From: Dryococelus australis
Taxonomy: Eukaryota > Arthropoda > Insecta > Phasmatodea > Phasmatidae
Assembly (NCBI GenBank): GCA_029891345.1
Contig: CM056993.1
Span: forward strand, 274,278,900 to 274,342,899
Reading direction: 5' to 3'
DNA length: 64,000 nt
The position numbers and the translations under genes were made by a program. Below, in pieces: positions 11,968-22,199 of the stretch (positions are counted from its first letter, which is position 1; the number at the start of each line of letters is the position of its first letter). The notes under the pieces are model-generated. The model made no database searches and was not told the origin of the DNA. It saw nothing but the letters and a program-made list of their open reading frames with translations.

Positions 11968-13753
11968 TGACGCCGATGGGTGAGACACTTTGAGACTCAG
12001 AGTGATCGCAGGGATGCTGTGGGTTCTGTGTGCTCGTCTCACCCGTGCGTACTCACTGAACAACTTTACACTCAACAATACACTTAAGAAACATGGACTG
12101 GGCTGGGTATCTGGCGCAACTAAAGAATATTCACATTTTACACAGAGGATGTAGGTATTTATTGACCAATCTACAGTTGGTGACAGAATGAATAGTATGA
12201 TACGTCTTGAGCGTGTCTAGTCAGTTCCGGTGGGCGATTCCCCCAAGCACGTAACTCAACTTTCGCACCTCTGACTAGATGATGCTCTGCAGTGCAGGAA
12301 GGCACAGCATCTACAGAGTAAGGGGCCTACAGCCACTAGGATGGACTGCAGGTTTTATACAGAGTCACAATACGGAGTATGAAATTAACACTAACATATT
12401 TTTTGCAGCTAACGCCTACTCATCGGGACTCATCCCCGAACCACGTATTGTGTGGCGACTGTCAAACACATAGAGAGCTAGTGCAAAACAATCACATCAT
12501 ACAAAGATACAAAATTACGCTGGAAAAAAGTAGGGCATGACATGAGATGGAAAACAAACACACAACAAGTGTGAATTCACTCTTAGATGGCGTAGGCGCC
12601 GCTGGATAGGACTCGTAGCGGACCACGTGTGCGGGTACAAAAGCACATCATTTACCCGGAAATCAGGTCAATAATTACATCAAATTATTGCATCTGCATT
12701 GTAAAATTATATTTGCCTGAAAATAACATACAAAAACCCTCAGACCACAAAATGGTGGGAAAAAGTCAAGTACACAAGTTGACTGCATGGTAAAGAACAA
12801 AGTGTGTTAAAATACGTAAAATACATGTACCCTTATTGGCAACTACATAAAACACTGAGATGAATTATGGTGCTCAAGATGGAAATACAAATAGCCCTCA
12901 TAACGCTGTGATTGCGTGGATATGGACTTGAGGATATCTGAGTGCGTGGCCATGAGGTATGTGGCCATAAAACATGATAGCATTACAAAACCCTTAATAT
13001 TACCCGTCACAATAAAGCAGAAATTACATTGAAAAACCCTGAACACGGGCGGATGACAAATGATACACAAGTAGCGCGGGCCTTGTGGCCTCTCCAATAC
13101 AACACTCTTCTCCCTCATCTACATCACAAAAACCCTAAAGGCTGTAAATGATTAGTTTAAGCAGATAGCAATATGCTCGGGCATCTGGCAAAATGTACGC
13201 AAGGCAAAGGTTAACCGATATACTAAAATGAACTATTGAAACCTACATCAGTGCGTACGTAACAGTGCCTTACCTCGCCAGTTCTCCTAGGACTGCCCAG
13301 AGGCAGGGGTCGCGTCTACCGATCATGGCTGTCTACGGGTTTCAAACAAGCTGAAGTGCTATGCACGCTGAGTAAATATTAATATGGCAAATTGAAAAGG
13401 CACCAAAAGAAATACTAGACAGTTTTACGTAAAGAATTAAAATTGGAATTTTCTGTTAAAATTATAATTGTCTTTGGAAGGCATTCTTGCCTGAAATTAC
13501 TGTCTTATTTTTAGCACCGCATGGACTTTGAATTTCAAATGCAATTACACACAAAAGTTCAAAAATACATATAACACTTTTATAAACAATTTTACCCTCG
13601 GAGACAAATACATTTTACACTGAAACAACTGATATTACATTTCTGGAAAGTCCATGGCCTGTAGTTGTACTTAGCCACATGCTCACCACCACGTGTATCT
13701 TTAGCGGCGAGTGCCATCATGGGCTAATTGTGGCTGGCCCTTGGCCAGTGTCA
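11968..13753 (-). mobile_element. solo LTR, copy B (family shared with 30793-32680)
   Basis: On the minus strand this 1786-bp sequence begins TGACACTGG and ends GGCGTCA. It is colinear with 30793-32680 over its whole length: shared landmarks include GGTCCGCTACGA, GCGCC(T/A)..GCCATCTAAG, CAGTCCA(T/C)CCTAGTGGCTGT, CACACAGAACCCACAGCATC and CCGGTTAACCTTTGC-type blocks. Flanks are ACAT (11964-11967) and ACGT (13754-13757), a 4-bp target duplication with one C/T change. TG...CA ends, 4-bp duplication and lack of attached coding sequence fit a solo LTR. CAATAAATA inside may be the polyadenylation signal. Reading frames within (12279-12473, 12843-13118) are not supported as genes. Confidence 0.75.
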
Positions 13754-13764
13754 ACGTAAATGTA

Positions 13765-14145
13765 CGTGTTAAGGAGAATTTCTTCCAAATACTCTGGTAT
13801 GTCTCTCATACAAACAACTCAAATTATAACATTTAGGAAACATGGCAGCACATTTGGGCCAATGATGTTATTGCTAATGACACCTGCCCAGATGTTTACA
13901 CCAAATTTGTGCTGATAACCTCCAACACTTTATGGACTCATCTTGCATAAACAATGCTTTATCCGTGAAGAGAATCTTCTAAGGGAACCGTGGTTGCATA
14001 ATGCACTGCTGGAATTTGCTATGTGGGGGTAATATTTCATAATTAGGGTTTGCACTTTGTAAAAGCAATATGGAGTTGAGCATTGTTCATCTAATATAGA
14101 CTAGGTGAACCACTGGCTAAACCCCATTGCATGAACAATCTGCTG
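13765..14145 (-). pseudogene. mariner/Tc1-superfamily transposase fragment
   Basis: Minus-strand translation gives ILFTDKALFMQDES followed, after a one-base shift, by YQHKFGVNIWAGVIS and NNIIGPNVLP. The order ILFTDEa-F, then W-AGii-IGP-vLP is the middle of a DDE transposase of the mariner-related type common in arthropods, with the first catalytic Asp in FTD. Upstream sequence (to about 14140) fits the stretch before the first Asp, with one stop (FP*K). The C-terminal catalytic residues are missing: the coding trace stops at the edge of the solo LTR at 13753. Clearly non-functional. Confidence 0.7.
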
Positions 14146-14608
14146 TGTGTTTTATTATGTATATTCATTAACACGTGCTGAATTTACTTATCTATGGTGT
14201 GTGTGCACAGTGTGCTAATGGCCTGTGTTATGTTTGTTTATCTGCAACACATTAGGCTTACACATGCACATCACTCTCTCGAAACAGGTAACCATCACTG
14301 TGTCAGGAATTTCCAGTAACTTAGACTAACCCTAAAGGACTTTGTTTCACCCAGTTGCTATCGACAGATGTAAATATAGATGTCATCTGCCTGTTTGAAT
14401 AATGCTCACTATAAAACGTACTGTTTTCCATTCACTTTTCCCAGTAGCTCCATACAAGTGCATATTAGCATACTCCTGCAAAATGTAGCACTGCAAGGGT
14501 CACAACAACATAACATCTGGTGAAACTCGCCCAGAAGAAATTCTGTATTTCAACTCTGAACGCAGTGAAAGTTAATGTCTTCCAGTCAGGGGTCAATGTA
14601 CATATATA

Positions 14609-14666
<58 letters not shown>

Positions 14667-15100
14667 GACCTAGTAACTATAGGTTATTAGAGGGAAGTTT
14701 CTTAAAATTGTTTTAATTTAAAGTACCACTAACAAAAAAGAAGTCAAGAGGTTATTGCCATTGAAGGCCGGGACCAAAACTGAAAATACACATGTAAGCC
14801 TAGGTAAACAATAATTAGTAAAAGAAGTCAAATATTTCAAGTGTCAAATTTTACAACTAAACATTTGAGAGAATCTTTTTTTGTTTTCTCTCAAATACAC
14901 CTTGCAAGTTAGACATATTTTTGAAAATTTCTTCTTCATTTTAAATTTACTGTGCCCTTTCAAACATAGCCTGAGCCAAATGCACTTCCTGCATATTTAC
15001 TGAAGTCTTTGATAGTGTTCCTATCAACTTCTTCATGCATTTTCCCCCCAAGTTTCCTATCTCATTTTGTACAATGTGTTAGCTTTGCATTAAGTCGTGT
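14146..15100. other. intergenic; long (AT)n tract
   Basis: An (AT)n microsatellite lies at about 14599-14658. Otherwise nothing recognised; 14880-15100 may hold 3' sequence of the hAT remnant on the minus strand. Confidence 0.5.
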
Positions 15101-15129
15101 GTTCAGTGTTCACTCATTCATTAAAGCTC

Positions 15130-17060
15130 TTTGTTAACTAAGAATTTTTGAAGAAAGAGAAAAACCCCTTTCAAGATCTGCACTTCCATAGGAAATACTA
15201 CAACTAATTTTCACAATCTTTTGCACATTAGGATACTTCTCATCACCAATAGTATTCTTAATTTCAAAGACATTCCTCCAAAAACGGTCAATTCTTTGTC
15301 CTGGAGTGTAGTTGATGATTTCTGTCTCAGTTTTCAAAAATCTCCCTTCATCCCAAACTAGGTCAACATTAAATTCTCCTGGCAAACCCTTTGTGATTTC
15401 TGCTATAAATGTGCAACTTCTTGGATTTAAGATTTGGGAAGGTTGTAAGCAACTGAAATGTTTCGACATCTTACAAGATTTACAGAGTAAGTATTTTTCG
15501 GTAGATTCATACAATTTTTGCACATTAAACTTAAATTCCAGCCTTTCTCTATCACTTACGTTTCTCAGTTATGCTTCAACCATGTCTCCACATGACATTT
15601 CATTTGGATTTGAAAGTTTTCTTTATCAAAATACATTGTTTGGGTTTCTTTTCCATTGAAATGCCCTGCTTTGCATAAAAGTCCAATCACAGTACAGAAC
15701 AGGATCTCAAGTTCAGTTTCTAGTATATGTAGTAATGGTTATTCTTTTTGGAAAAATGTAGTGAACTTGTTGAAAATTTTGGAGCTAGATGTAACAAAAT
15801 ATCTCTCAGCTTTCGTTGCACTTCTTTTAAAAAGCAACTAATTCTCTAGTAAGAGGCAGAATCTGATGCTCCACCTGATTTATGTGAAGGAAGAAATTTC
15901 AAAAAGAATTCCAATAAAGCAGGCCACTGCTCAGAAGACGTCTTGCAGCTTCTTGGAAGGTGAGCCATCACATCTGCATATGTTGGATGAAGGAATGCTC
16001 TGGATTTTTTTTTGAGACTTTGCGTAATCTTTTTTATGAGATGGCCAACCATAGAAGAAATAATAGACACAGATGACCAACTCAGAGACATCAATTCCAA
16101 AAGTCCCTAAGCCTTTAGAAATGCATTATTAAAACTATGTAGATTTCATATCCCAACAGACAGGAGACTTATCCTCTTGCAACAATAATCTCTTCATTCA
16201 ATAATGTAAAAACCCTGTGATTTACATTAGGACAATCACTGCCAATAGTTACTATGTTTTTCAGACTCTGTGACACTATACAAAGTTGAAAAAAGTGATG
16301 CTAATAATATTTCAGCAGTAGCCTTCCCTAAGAAAACTGTCTGAAGATGGTGGGTAACAATTTCAATTTGTATATCTGAACAAAATCTAATACTTACCTA
16401 AAGCACTTTGTTTCCTTTAATGTTGGTGGTTTCGTCAAACTGAACAGAAAAATATGTTTTTAGAGCTTCTGTATTATTGAGTTTATAACGTATAGCCCGA
16501 GTGCATCCGTAATGAGATAAAACAGCTTTTTAGGTGAAACACTGAACCCTTCTGGCACCAAATCTGGAAACATTGCACAAAACACTTCACCTACATCTTA
16601 GCACAACTTGGCCAAAAAATTCTTGGCTATCACTGTCATAGTCAAGAATTTATCTCTGCTTTGGTGGCAGCTTCTCTGGAGCAGCGGAAACAGAATTTTG
16701 TCGCATGCTGACTGTGAAGTAACCTCAAAGTCATAAACCGGTAACAACTGTGAATCTGGATTCTGAGAAGAATTACATTCACTTACTGTTCTAGAACTGT
16801 TCTTGCTGGATACTGTTAACACCACTAGTGTTGAAGTTGATTTCTCAATGCTCAAATCAGACTGAAGAACTCCAGTGGCAAGTAGTGATAATCCCCTACC
16901 AGAACTATTTCTGTCGTCAACAATAAGGCAACACTGTGATCTATTAAGTTTCACTTCTATTAAGTTTCACTTTGATATTGTTTATGTGCCTCTTCCCTGT
17001 GTAGTACTGTGTGAAACAGACACACCACATACAATGCAGTAATAATTCTCTGTGCTTCCT
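15130..17060 (-). pseudogene. hAT-family transposase remnant with BED-finger trace
   Basis: Minus strand, N- to C-terminal: YYCIVCG near 17030, the Cys pair of a BED zinc finger; a Ser-rich linker (16954-16598); FPDLVPEGFS near 16550; FSVQFDETTN near 16440, the first catalytic Asp region; FLGKATAEILL near 16330; DCPNVN- and FGIDVSEL-like traces (16250-16090); SKMSKHFSCLQPSQ near 15450; and SADLERGFS near 15165, the conserved end of the hAT dimerisation domain. The pieces lie in several frames with stops between, so the gene is dead. Order and spacing match a single transposase of about 600 residues. Terminal inverted repeats and the 8-bp duplication were not found by eye. Confidence 0.75.
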
Positions 17061-17560
17061 TTATTTTTTCCCCCTTGGATACCTTGTGACCAAATTGTCT
17101 ATCTTTTCTAACCTCTATGTTTTAAATACACTTCCCATTTTTAATGTGAACGATACATAATGATTAACCCAAAACAAAATGAGCTCAATGTCATGAGGAA
17201 AAAAATTAATTCTTGCTGTTTCTGGCAATGAACTTCCATATTTTTAAACATCAATGTCAAATCATAAAAACTTAGGAATAATAAAACAAGGTATTGAAAA
17301 TCATTGCATGAAAATACCATCTCGACTACTAATAAATATTCACTTTATTAACGTAAAATACTGACGTGTGATGCCTCGGGCTGACTGGATGTTCACTATG
17401 TCAAGAAGGAGCTGGTTTTGCGAGGCACTAGGTCAGGTGAACCTCTGGCGGGGTTTTGGGGTTTATACTTAGTCCCTAAATGGTACTGGTGCACATCCAG
17501 TGTAGAGGACAGGACTGGCCTGGTAGCTTTGAGTCAGGGCACAAAATTAATCACTATGTC
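17061..17560. other. no gene recognised
   Basis: Probably the 5' side of the hAT remnant and then unrelated sequence. The GC-richer block at 17370-17540 is compositionally different from both neighbours but I cannot name it. Confidence 0.35.
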
Positions 17561-17589
17561 AATTTTCATTTGCAATGTGTAATTTAGTA

Positions 17590-17818
17590 TTTTTATGCTT
17601 TTTGAGATACAGTTTGAAACATATTTTCCACATTCAAATAATACTTTAGTTAATTCATATTGATTTCTAGAATATTCTTTATAACATTTTTTACACGTGT
17701 TAATAGGATTATCTTTTGTGTATTTATGTGATGGAAAACATTAAATGTTTAATACTTCACCACATTTCTTACATTGCTTACATATGTTATTATTTTCCAT
17801 TTCGAGCATTGAATCCAT
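17590..17818 (-). pseudogene. small Cys-rich (zinc-ribbon-like) protein remnant, unknown family
   Basis: An ATG at 17818-17816 opens a minus-strand frame reading MDSMLEMENNN, then C-x2-C-x2-C in ICKQCKKCGEV, a TAA at 17743-17741, then FPSHKYTKDNPINTCKKCYK with a further C-x2-C, then NQYELTK and CGKYVSNC. A one-base slip after this restores an SKKHKNTKLH-like end, so a C2H2-like second finger is plausible. Zinc-ribbon plus C2H2 layouts of this kind occur in proteins of large DNA viruses and related mobile elements, but I do not recognise a specific family. It lies head to head with the frame at 17952, across a palindrome. Confidence 0.45.
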
Positions 17819-17820
17819 TT

Positions 17821-17951
17821 TATTTGTAGGGAAAGAAATTTATTAAGATAAATAAGATAATAATAAAAAAAATATTGTTAATAATAATATTATTAAAAAT
17901 AATTTGATATTTTTTTATCTTAATAAATTTTTTCTTTACAAATAAAACCAA
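17821..17951. repeat. AT-rich inverted repeat between two divergent frames
   Basis: The left arm TATTTGTAGGGAAAGAAATT plus TATTAAGATAAA (17821-17852) is matched on the opposite strand by the right arm ending at about 17943, which read in reverse is TATTTGTAAAGAAAAAATTT plus ATTAAGATAAA. About 28 of 31 positions agree. The spacer is about 60 bp of nearly pure A/T. Both arms run directly into start codons (17818 leftwards, 17952 rightwards), so this could be a duplicated 5' leader, a bidirectional promoter, or a junction of two head-to-head element ends. Confidence 0.7.
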
Positions 17952-18188
17952 ATGGAATCACTTATCAAGAAGTTAAACAATTCATATGAATTGACTAAAC
18001 TACATGATCTCAAAATTTATAAAGAGTATGCTGCTACAGAATTGAAAAATTATGAATATAAAAGTTTGGTAAAAAAATTAATTGTATTCTAGATGGTAAG
18101 TATAAAATTACATTACCAGATCGCTATGTAAATATGTTTAATAAAAATGCTTTAAAATTAATATATGAGAAACATGTTTTTATAATGT
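17952..18188 (+). pseudogene. small Lys/Tyr-rich reading frame of unknown family, truncated by Helitron
   Basis: ATG at 17952 opens a 46-codon frame, MESLIKKLNNSYELTKLHDL and on, ending at TAG 18090-18092. One base later the adjacent frame continues as DGKYKITLPDRYVNMFNKN and KLIYEKHVFIM, up to the Helitron boundary at about 18189. This suggests a frameshifted gene of at least 80 codons. After the Helitron (from about 19600) an open stretch reading KITEKMENLYMIQNSLKM may be its continuation. It shares the word YELTK with the divergent frame on the left. Function unknown. Confidence 0.4.
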
Positions 18189-19597
18189 ACTAGCAAGTAC
18201 CCGGCATGTGTTGCAATGCCACGCAAAGAGAGAAAGTGTTTGTGTTTTAAATAAGTTTATTGAAGTGCTTTTGATACACAATATTTTTTGTTTTCCGTCT
18301 GGTGCGTACACGAATAAGTCCGAAGGTTTTCCCGACACGTGAGCAGACCACATATAGCTGTCAATGTAAGCATGGATTTTCCAAATTTAGTCCATACACT
18401 TGTAGCGTTTGTCCCTGTGCCTTGTTGATGGTCATTGGAAATTCAAACATTTGAACTCAAATGGCATATCATAAATTTAAGGGCACTGCAATACACGCAT
18501 AATTTAGCCATTTTTCCAATAACCACACTTGGATGAAGACTGTAGTCATAATTAGCATCGTAATGGAATGTACCAAGATTTAAATCAGCATGCAGTGTTC
18601 GTCTGGATTGAGCAGTGTGTACTTGAATGGTTTCCAGTCTTGCTTCCCGTAGCTCGACTGTTTCGGCCGAACACGCTTGAGCATTGCGTACTCGAGCGGT
18701 TTCCAGTCTTACTTCCCGTTGAACGTATTTCAGATGACCTGGCTTGAGCAGTGCGTATGGTTTCCAGTCTTACTTCCCATTGCTCGTTGGTTTCTAAAGC
18801 TCGTGATGCCTTTTTCCTTTTTGCTTGAGGTGTAGACCGGCCAATCGCTTTTCGTTCGGGTGGCATATTTGATTTGACAGCAAAAGAAATGCTTTGCGAT
18901 GACAATTACAAATTCACAATCAACACCATTTATTATGTAACACACGAACTGCTGCTAAACTATATGAAATATAGTAATATAATAAATACATTTATTATTC
19001 TATAAATACCAGGAATTATATATAATGTAATTAGGAGATTAGGTAAAGTATGAAATGATGGACAAATAGAACTTCTTTTGTCTCCTCAAAATCAACTATA
19101 TTCAAACGATAGTACAGTTAAATCTAATGTGAAGTTATAAATTAGTAATTAGTCTTGTTTATAAAAGTAATATTAAATAATGTTTGTTTAGATTAAATGT
19201 CAATCAATAATCAAATCCCTGATCTGTTCTCGTAGATAGTAGATTTGAAATGGAACAAATTGTCATATTTTGATTAGGTATGTCATTTTCATTCATCATC
19301 TGTCTTTTGCAAGACAATAGCTAGAATAAATTCATTTGTTGAAACGACTCACACGCCACCTATTGTAAAATGGTTGTACTAATCGCAATCGGATGAATGG
19401 TATATATACATAGATACACTCATTTGTTGAAATGACTCGCGCGCCACCAATTGTAAAATGGTTTTACCCACTCAGAAACCTTAACGGGCGTGCGCACAAC
19501 AACTTACCAAAGTTTCATTGCAATCGGATGAATGGTATAGGAACGCATACAGGACAAACAAACAAAGAAACATTCATATATATATATATATATAAAG
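18189..19597 (-). mobile_element. Helitron, internally deleted (1.4 kb)
   Basis: On the minus strand the 3' end is GGCATGTG-type sequence, then CCGGGTACTTG and CTAGT at 18193-18189, the Helitron CTRRT terminus. The 5' side, near 19597, is an (AT)-rich start followed by GAATGTTTCTTTGTTTGTTTG and ATTCATCCGATTGC, typical of arthropod Helitron 5' ends, though the expected TC dinucleotide is not clear. A 5' subterminal block (TTGTTGAAA.GACTC.C.CGCCACC) is present twice (19337 and 19419). Coding content is the N-terminus and extreme C-terminus of the Rep/helicase joined directly. Insertion appears to have split the frame that begins at 17952. Confidence 0.8.
18200..18870 (-). pseudogene. Helitron Rep/helicase, N-terminus fused to C-terminal helicase motif by deletion
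   Basis: The minus strand starts MPPERKAIGRSTPQAKRKKA at about 18864 and continues into three imperfect repeats of a Q-E-V-R-L-E-T-x-R-x-A-Q unit (about 75 bp each, 18600-18790), which is normal for the N-terminus of these proteins. Then come DYSLHPSVVIGKM and CVYCSALKF, the conserved block ahead of the Rep domain. The next recognisable piece is TINKAQGQTLQVYGL and SRVGKTFGLI, the last Pif1-helicase motifs. The HUH Rep domain and most of the helicase, more than 1,000 residues, are absent. Stops and frameshifts are also present. It could only be moved by an enzyme supplied elsewhere. Confidence 0.85.
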
Positions 19598-19599
19598 GT

Positions 19600-20110
19600 T
19601 TAAAATAACTGAAAAAATGGAAAATCTATACATGATACAGAATTCTCTTAAAATGCATAAATTCTATTAATTACAATCTATTAATTTTTTTTTTTTTTTT
19701 TTCATTTTGATTTTTTAACTTAAATTTGCTTTAATTTAGTTTACATTTTTTGGTCTAAATTTAATTGATTTGCTGCTTAAGCGACTGATTTTGCCTAATT
19801 TATGAGCAAAATATAATGATCAGTATTTGTTCTGGATTTTTTGCGTAATTTTTGTTTTGGAGGTAAAATGCACAAAATTCGAGGATTTTAGGGCAAAAAA
19901 TGGATTGTCCTCAACCTACCCATATACTAATAAATCGAACAGCTTCATAATAAGTACATAAGTAATAAATAGATTTTAAAACATAGATTATTTATTTCCA
20001 GTCTTACTGTCTGGTAAAAAAAAGTCTACAGAAATTATGTGTAAAAATTTATTATTATTAACCCGAGTAAGGAAGCTGAGGGTCATTTCTTAGCTTTTAA
20101 AATTTTCCCT
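19600..20110. other. AT-rich sequence, poly-T run at about 19684-19703
   Basis: Apart from the possible short continuation of the frame interrupted by the Helitron, no gene is seen. The poly-T run could be the poly-A tail of a minus-strand retrocopy whose coding trace is at 20125-20530. Confidence 0.35.
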
Positions 20111-20124
20111 TATATACAGGCAAC

Positions 20125-20530
20125 CTAGTGTGAAAAAATGTATTCCACATATTTATTTAAAATTTTGTCCCCAGTAAAAGGATTTGTAAAATAATATTTT
20201 GTTTTCTCCTCAATTACTTTGTCACCCCTGATTATAAAAAAATCATTTGGGTCACAGGTAAGTATGAGATAAATTTTATACTGTTTTGAAACAAGTAATT
20301 TTATCAAACATTTGACTTCCAGAATAATGACTGGATATTTTCCATACTACCAAGGATGGCGAAGTCAAAGTGCATTGAGGTCTGCACAAAACTTTAGTTT
20401 GTCTCCAACCTGCCACAAAATACACGCAGCCAGCATATTTCAATCTTCAACCGTATTCGTTCAAAATTTCACAGGAACTTTGATGCACGAAATTTAATCT
20501 CACTCGAGGAATTAAAAATTAAAAAATTGC
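20125..20530 (-). pseudogene. unrecognised decayed coding segment
   Basis: A minus-strand frame stays protein-like from about 20530 to 20125: KVPVKF, NMLAACILWQVGDKLKFCAD, then YGKYPVIILEVKCLIKLLVS, and the open part YLILTCDPNDFFIIRGDKVI ending in NKYVEYIFSH. Upstream of 20307 stops interrupt the frame at about five places, several where Trp would fit (W*YGK, for example). Composition and hydrophobic periodicity look like a folded globular protein, not noise. I do not recognise the family. Lack of visible splice sites and a poly-T run 420 bp beyond its end would fit a processed pseudogene of a host gene, but a mobile-element protein is equally possible. Confidence 0.4.
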
Positions 20531-21225
20531 TACAATGGATTTTAAACATACACATAAATTAAATTTTCATAGTTAAGCCACCTACCTGCAATATAAGGTT
20601 GTGAATTTTGCTTAGTAACTTTTACTCAGCAACATATGTTCTTGTAAAAATTCAACCATCTCTACAGATGCCAACAAAGCCTGCAACATTAAAAACACTA
20701 GAGCTAGTTTTTAAAACATATAGGCCTAAGTTACAAACAAAACATTCTGCACCAATACAATCTTAATCTTGATTCTCTCTTCACTGATACATTTGGTAAA
20801 CCACATGAAAAGGGTTGACACCACTCACAAGGAACTCCTATGTTCTTCATCAGTTAATATTAATTTTTTTTTTTTTTATGTTTTGGTTTATTATAATTTT
20901 AATGAGTTGTCAATGCATGCATTTAGTATTTTAATGATTGCAACCTTTTCACACAATTTGGAACATAAAAATATGTTATAAAAATAACCACATGCACCAT
21001 AATTTATAATCTGTATAATTTTATCTACAGGTATTTTTAATATAACTAAATTGTGCATATTTAGTTTAATTTTTCAACCACTAAAGATGACTGATTTGAT
21101 GATGATGGTGGTCATTATGTTGATAATTATGATGGTGGTGATTTTGTGGTGATAATTGTGCTGGTTATGATCCCCAGGCATCTGCACAATGATGGAAAAA
21201 TGAGTGTGCCAAGGACAACTTTGGG
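20531..21225. other. no gene recognised; imperfect GAT/GGT repeats
   Basis: A run of imperfect trinucleotide-like repeats (GATGATGATGGTGGTCATT and similar) lies at 21090-21165. A 5' LTR for the gypsy element that follows might be here but I could not match it to sequence after 24688. Confidence 0.4.
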
Positions 21226-22150
21226 CTATTCACAGTAAAGTATGAATTTTTTAAGGCCATGCTGACACAAAGGTATAGCAAGAGGTACATCTGGCTGCAT
21301 CCCACAACATGGAGGATGCCTTGGCTCAAGCACTGGAGATGGAGTCAACAAGACAGATGTCTGCACCCCAGCGACAACGTCCAGTACAGACAGTAATACT
21401 GAACGAAGGCAATGAAGACAGCATGAAGAAGTATTTAAAGGAGTTGCAGATGGCAGTATGCGTGACATAGCTTCCGGAGGGTATACACTACAGAGCTTCG
21501 TCACACCCCACCCAAACAGTTTGGGTGGGTCACCTGAGAATTTTCTGCCCACAAGAGCAGCAGCAAAAACAGAACCAGCAGCAGGAAAAGAGGCAGCAAG
21601 AAGTAGGTGTGAGCACAAAACATTTGGGAAACTTGTTCTTATATGTATATTTGGTGAAACAGGATTTGGATGCAATACTGGCGGAGGGAAGCCACAACGA
21701 CGTTCCTTGCCCAGATGGTCGTTGACACTGGGGTGACTAAAACAGTAGTAAGACCATACATCCTTGGGCTTTCTGACACCCACCCAGAGATGATCGCCCG
21801 ACAACAGTATGGAACAAAATGTATTTTGACTATGGTAACAGGTGAGACCAAATCAGTTAGAAGAAACAGGAAAGTGAACTTAGCTTGGTGACCTTAGCCT
21901 ACAGCACAATATATAAACATAACATAAATAGTGAATGAATGTCTTTTGGAGCTTGATGTACTACATAGGCCGGGGTACTGTATCGATACTCAACTTGATG
22001 TGCTACGGGTAGGCAGTACAGTGCCAACACAGCATGATTTGTACTCTCCCAATTAGCTGCCCAGTAGTATGTTATCAACCCACTGTGCTATTTGCTTCTA
22101 GTGAAATTGTCATTACAGGCAGATGCCGAGGAAAATCTGTCAGACATTGT
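21226..22150 (+). pseudogene. Ty3/gypsy gag C-terminus and protease (element A)
   Basis: Plus-strand frames give the end of a Gag (DMEDALAQALEMESTRQM near 21310), a degenerate zinc-knuckle trace (VGHLRIFCPQ near 21525), and a retropepsin: VVDTGVTKTVVRPYILGL at about 21718-21775 with the catalytic D-T-G, followed by ILTMVTGETKSV. The protease is retroviral-type, cutting the element's Gag-Pol. Several frameshifts separate the pieces. Downstream, 22040-22145 carries the beginning of the protease-RT linker (EIVITGRCRGKS) and is repeated, inverted, at 23088-23190. The large minus-strand open frame 21226-21804 is an antisense shadow. Confidence 0.8.
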
Positions 22151-22199
22151 ATTCAAGACTCTCTGTATTAGAGTACTAGTAATATTTGGATTGTGATTT

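Noticed and set aside
21226..21804. 192-residue open frame on the minus strand
   Set aside because: It is antisense to gypsy A gag/protease, whose motifs (VDTG, VTGE) are clear on the plus strand. It has no motif of its own.
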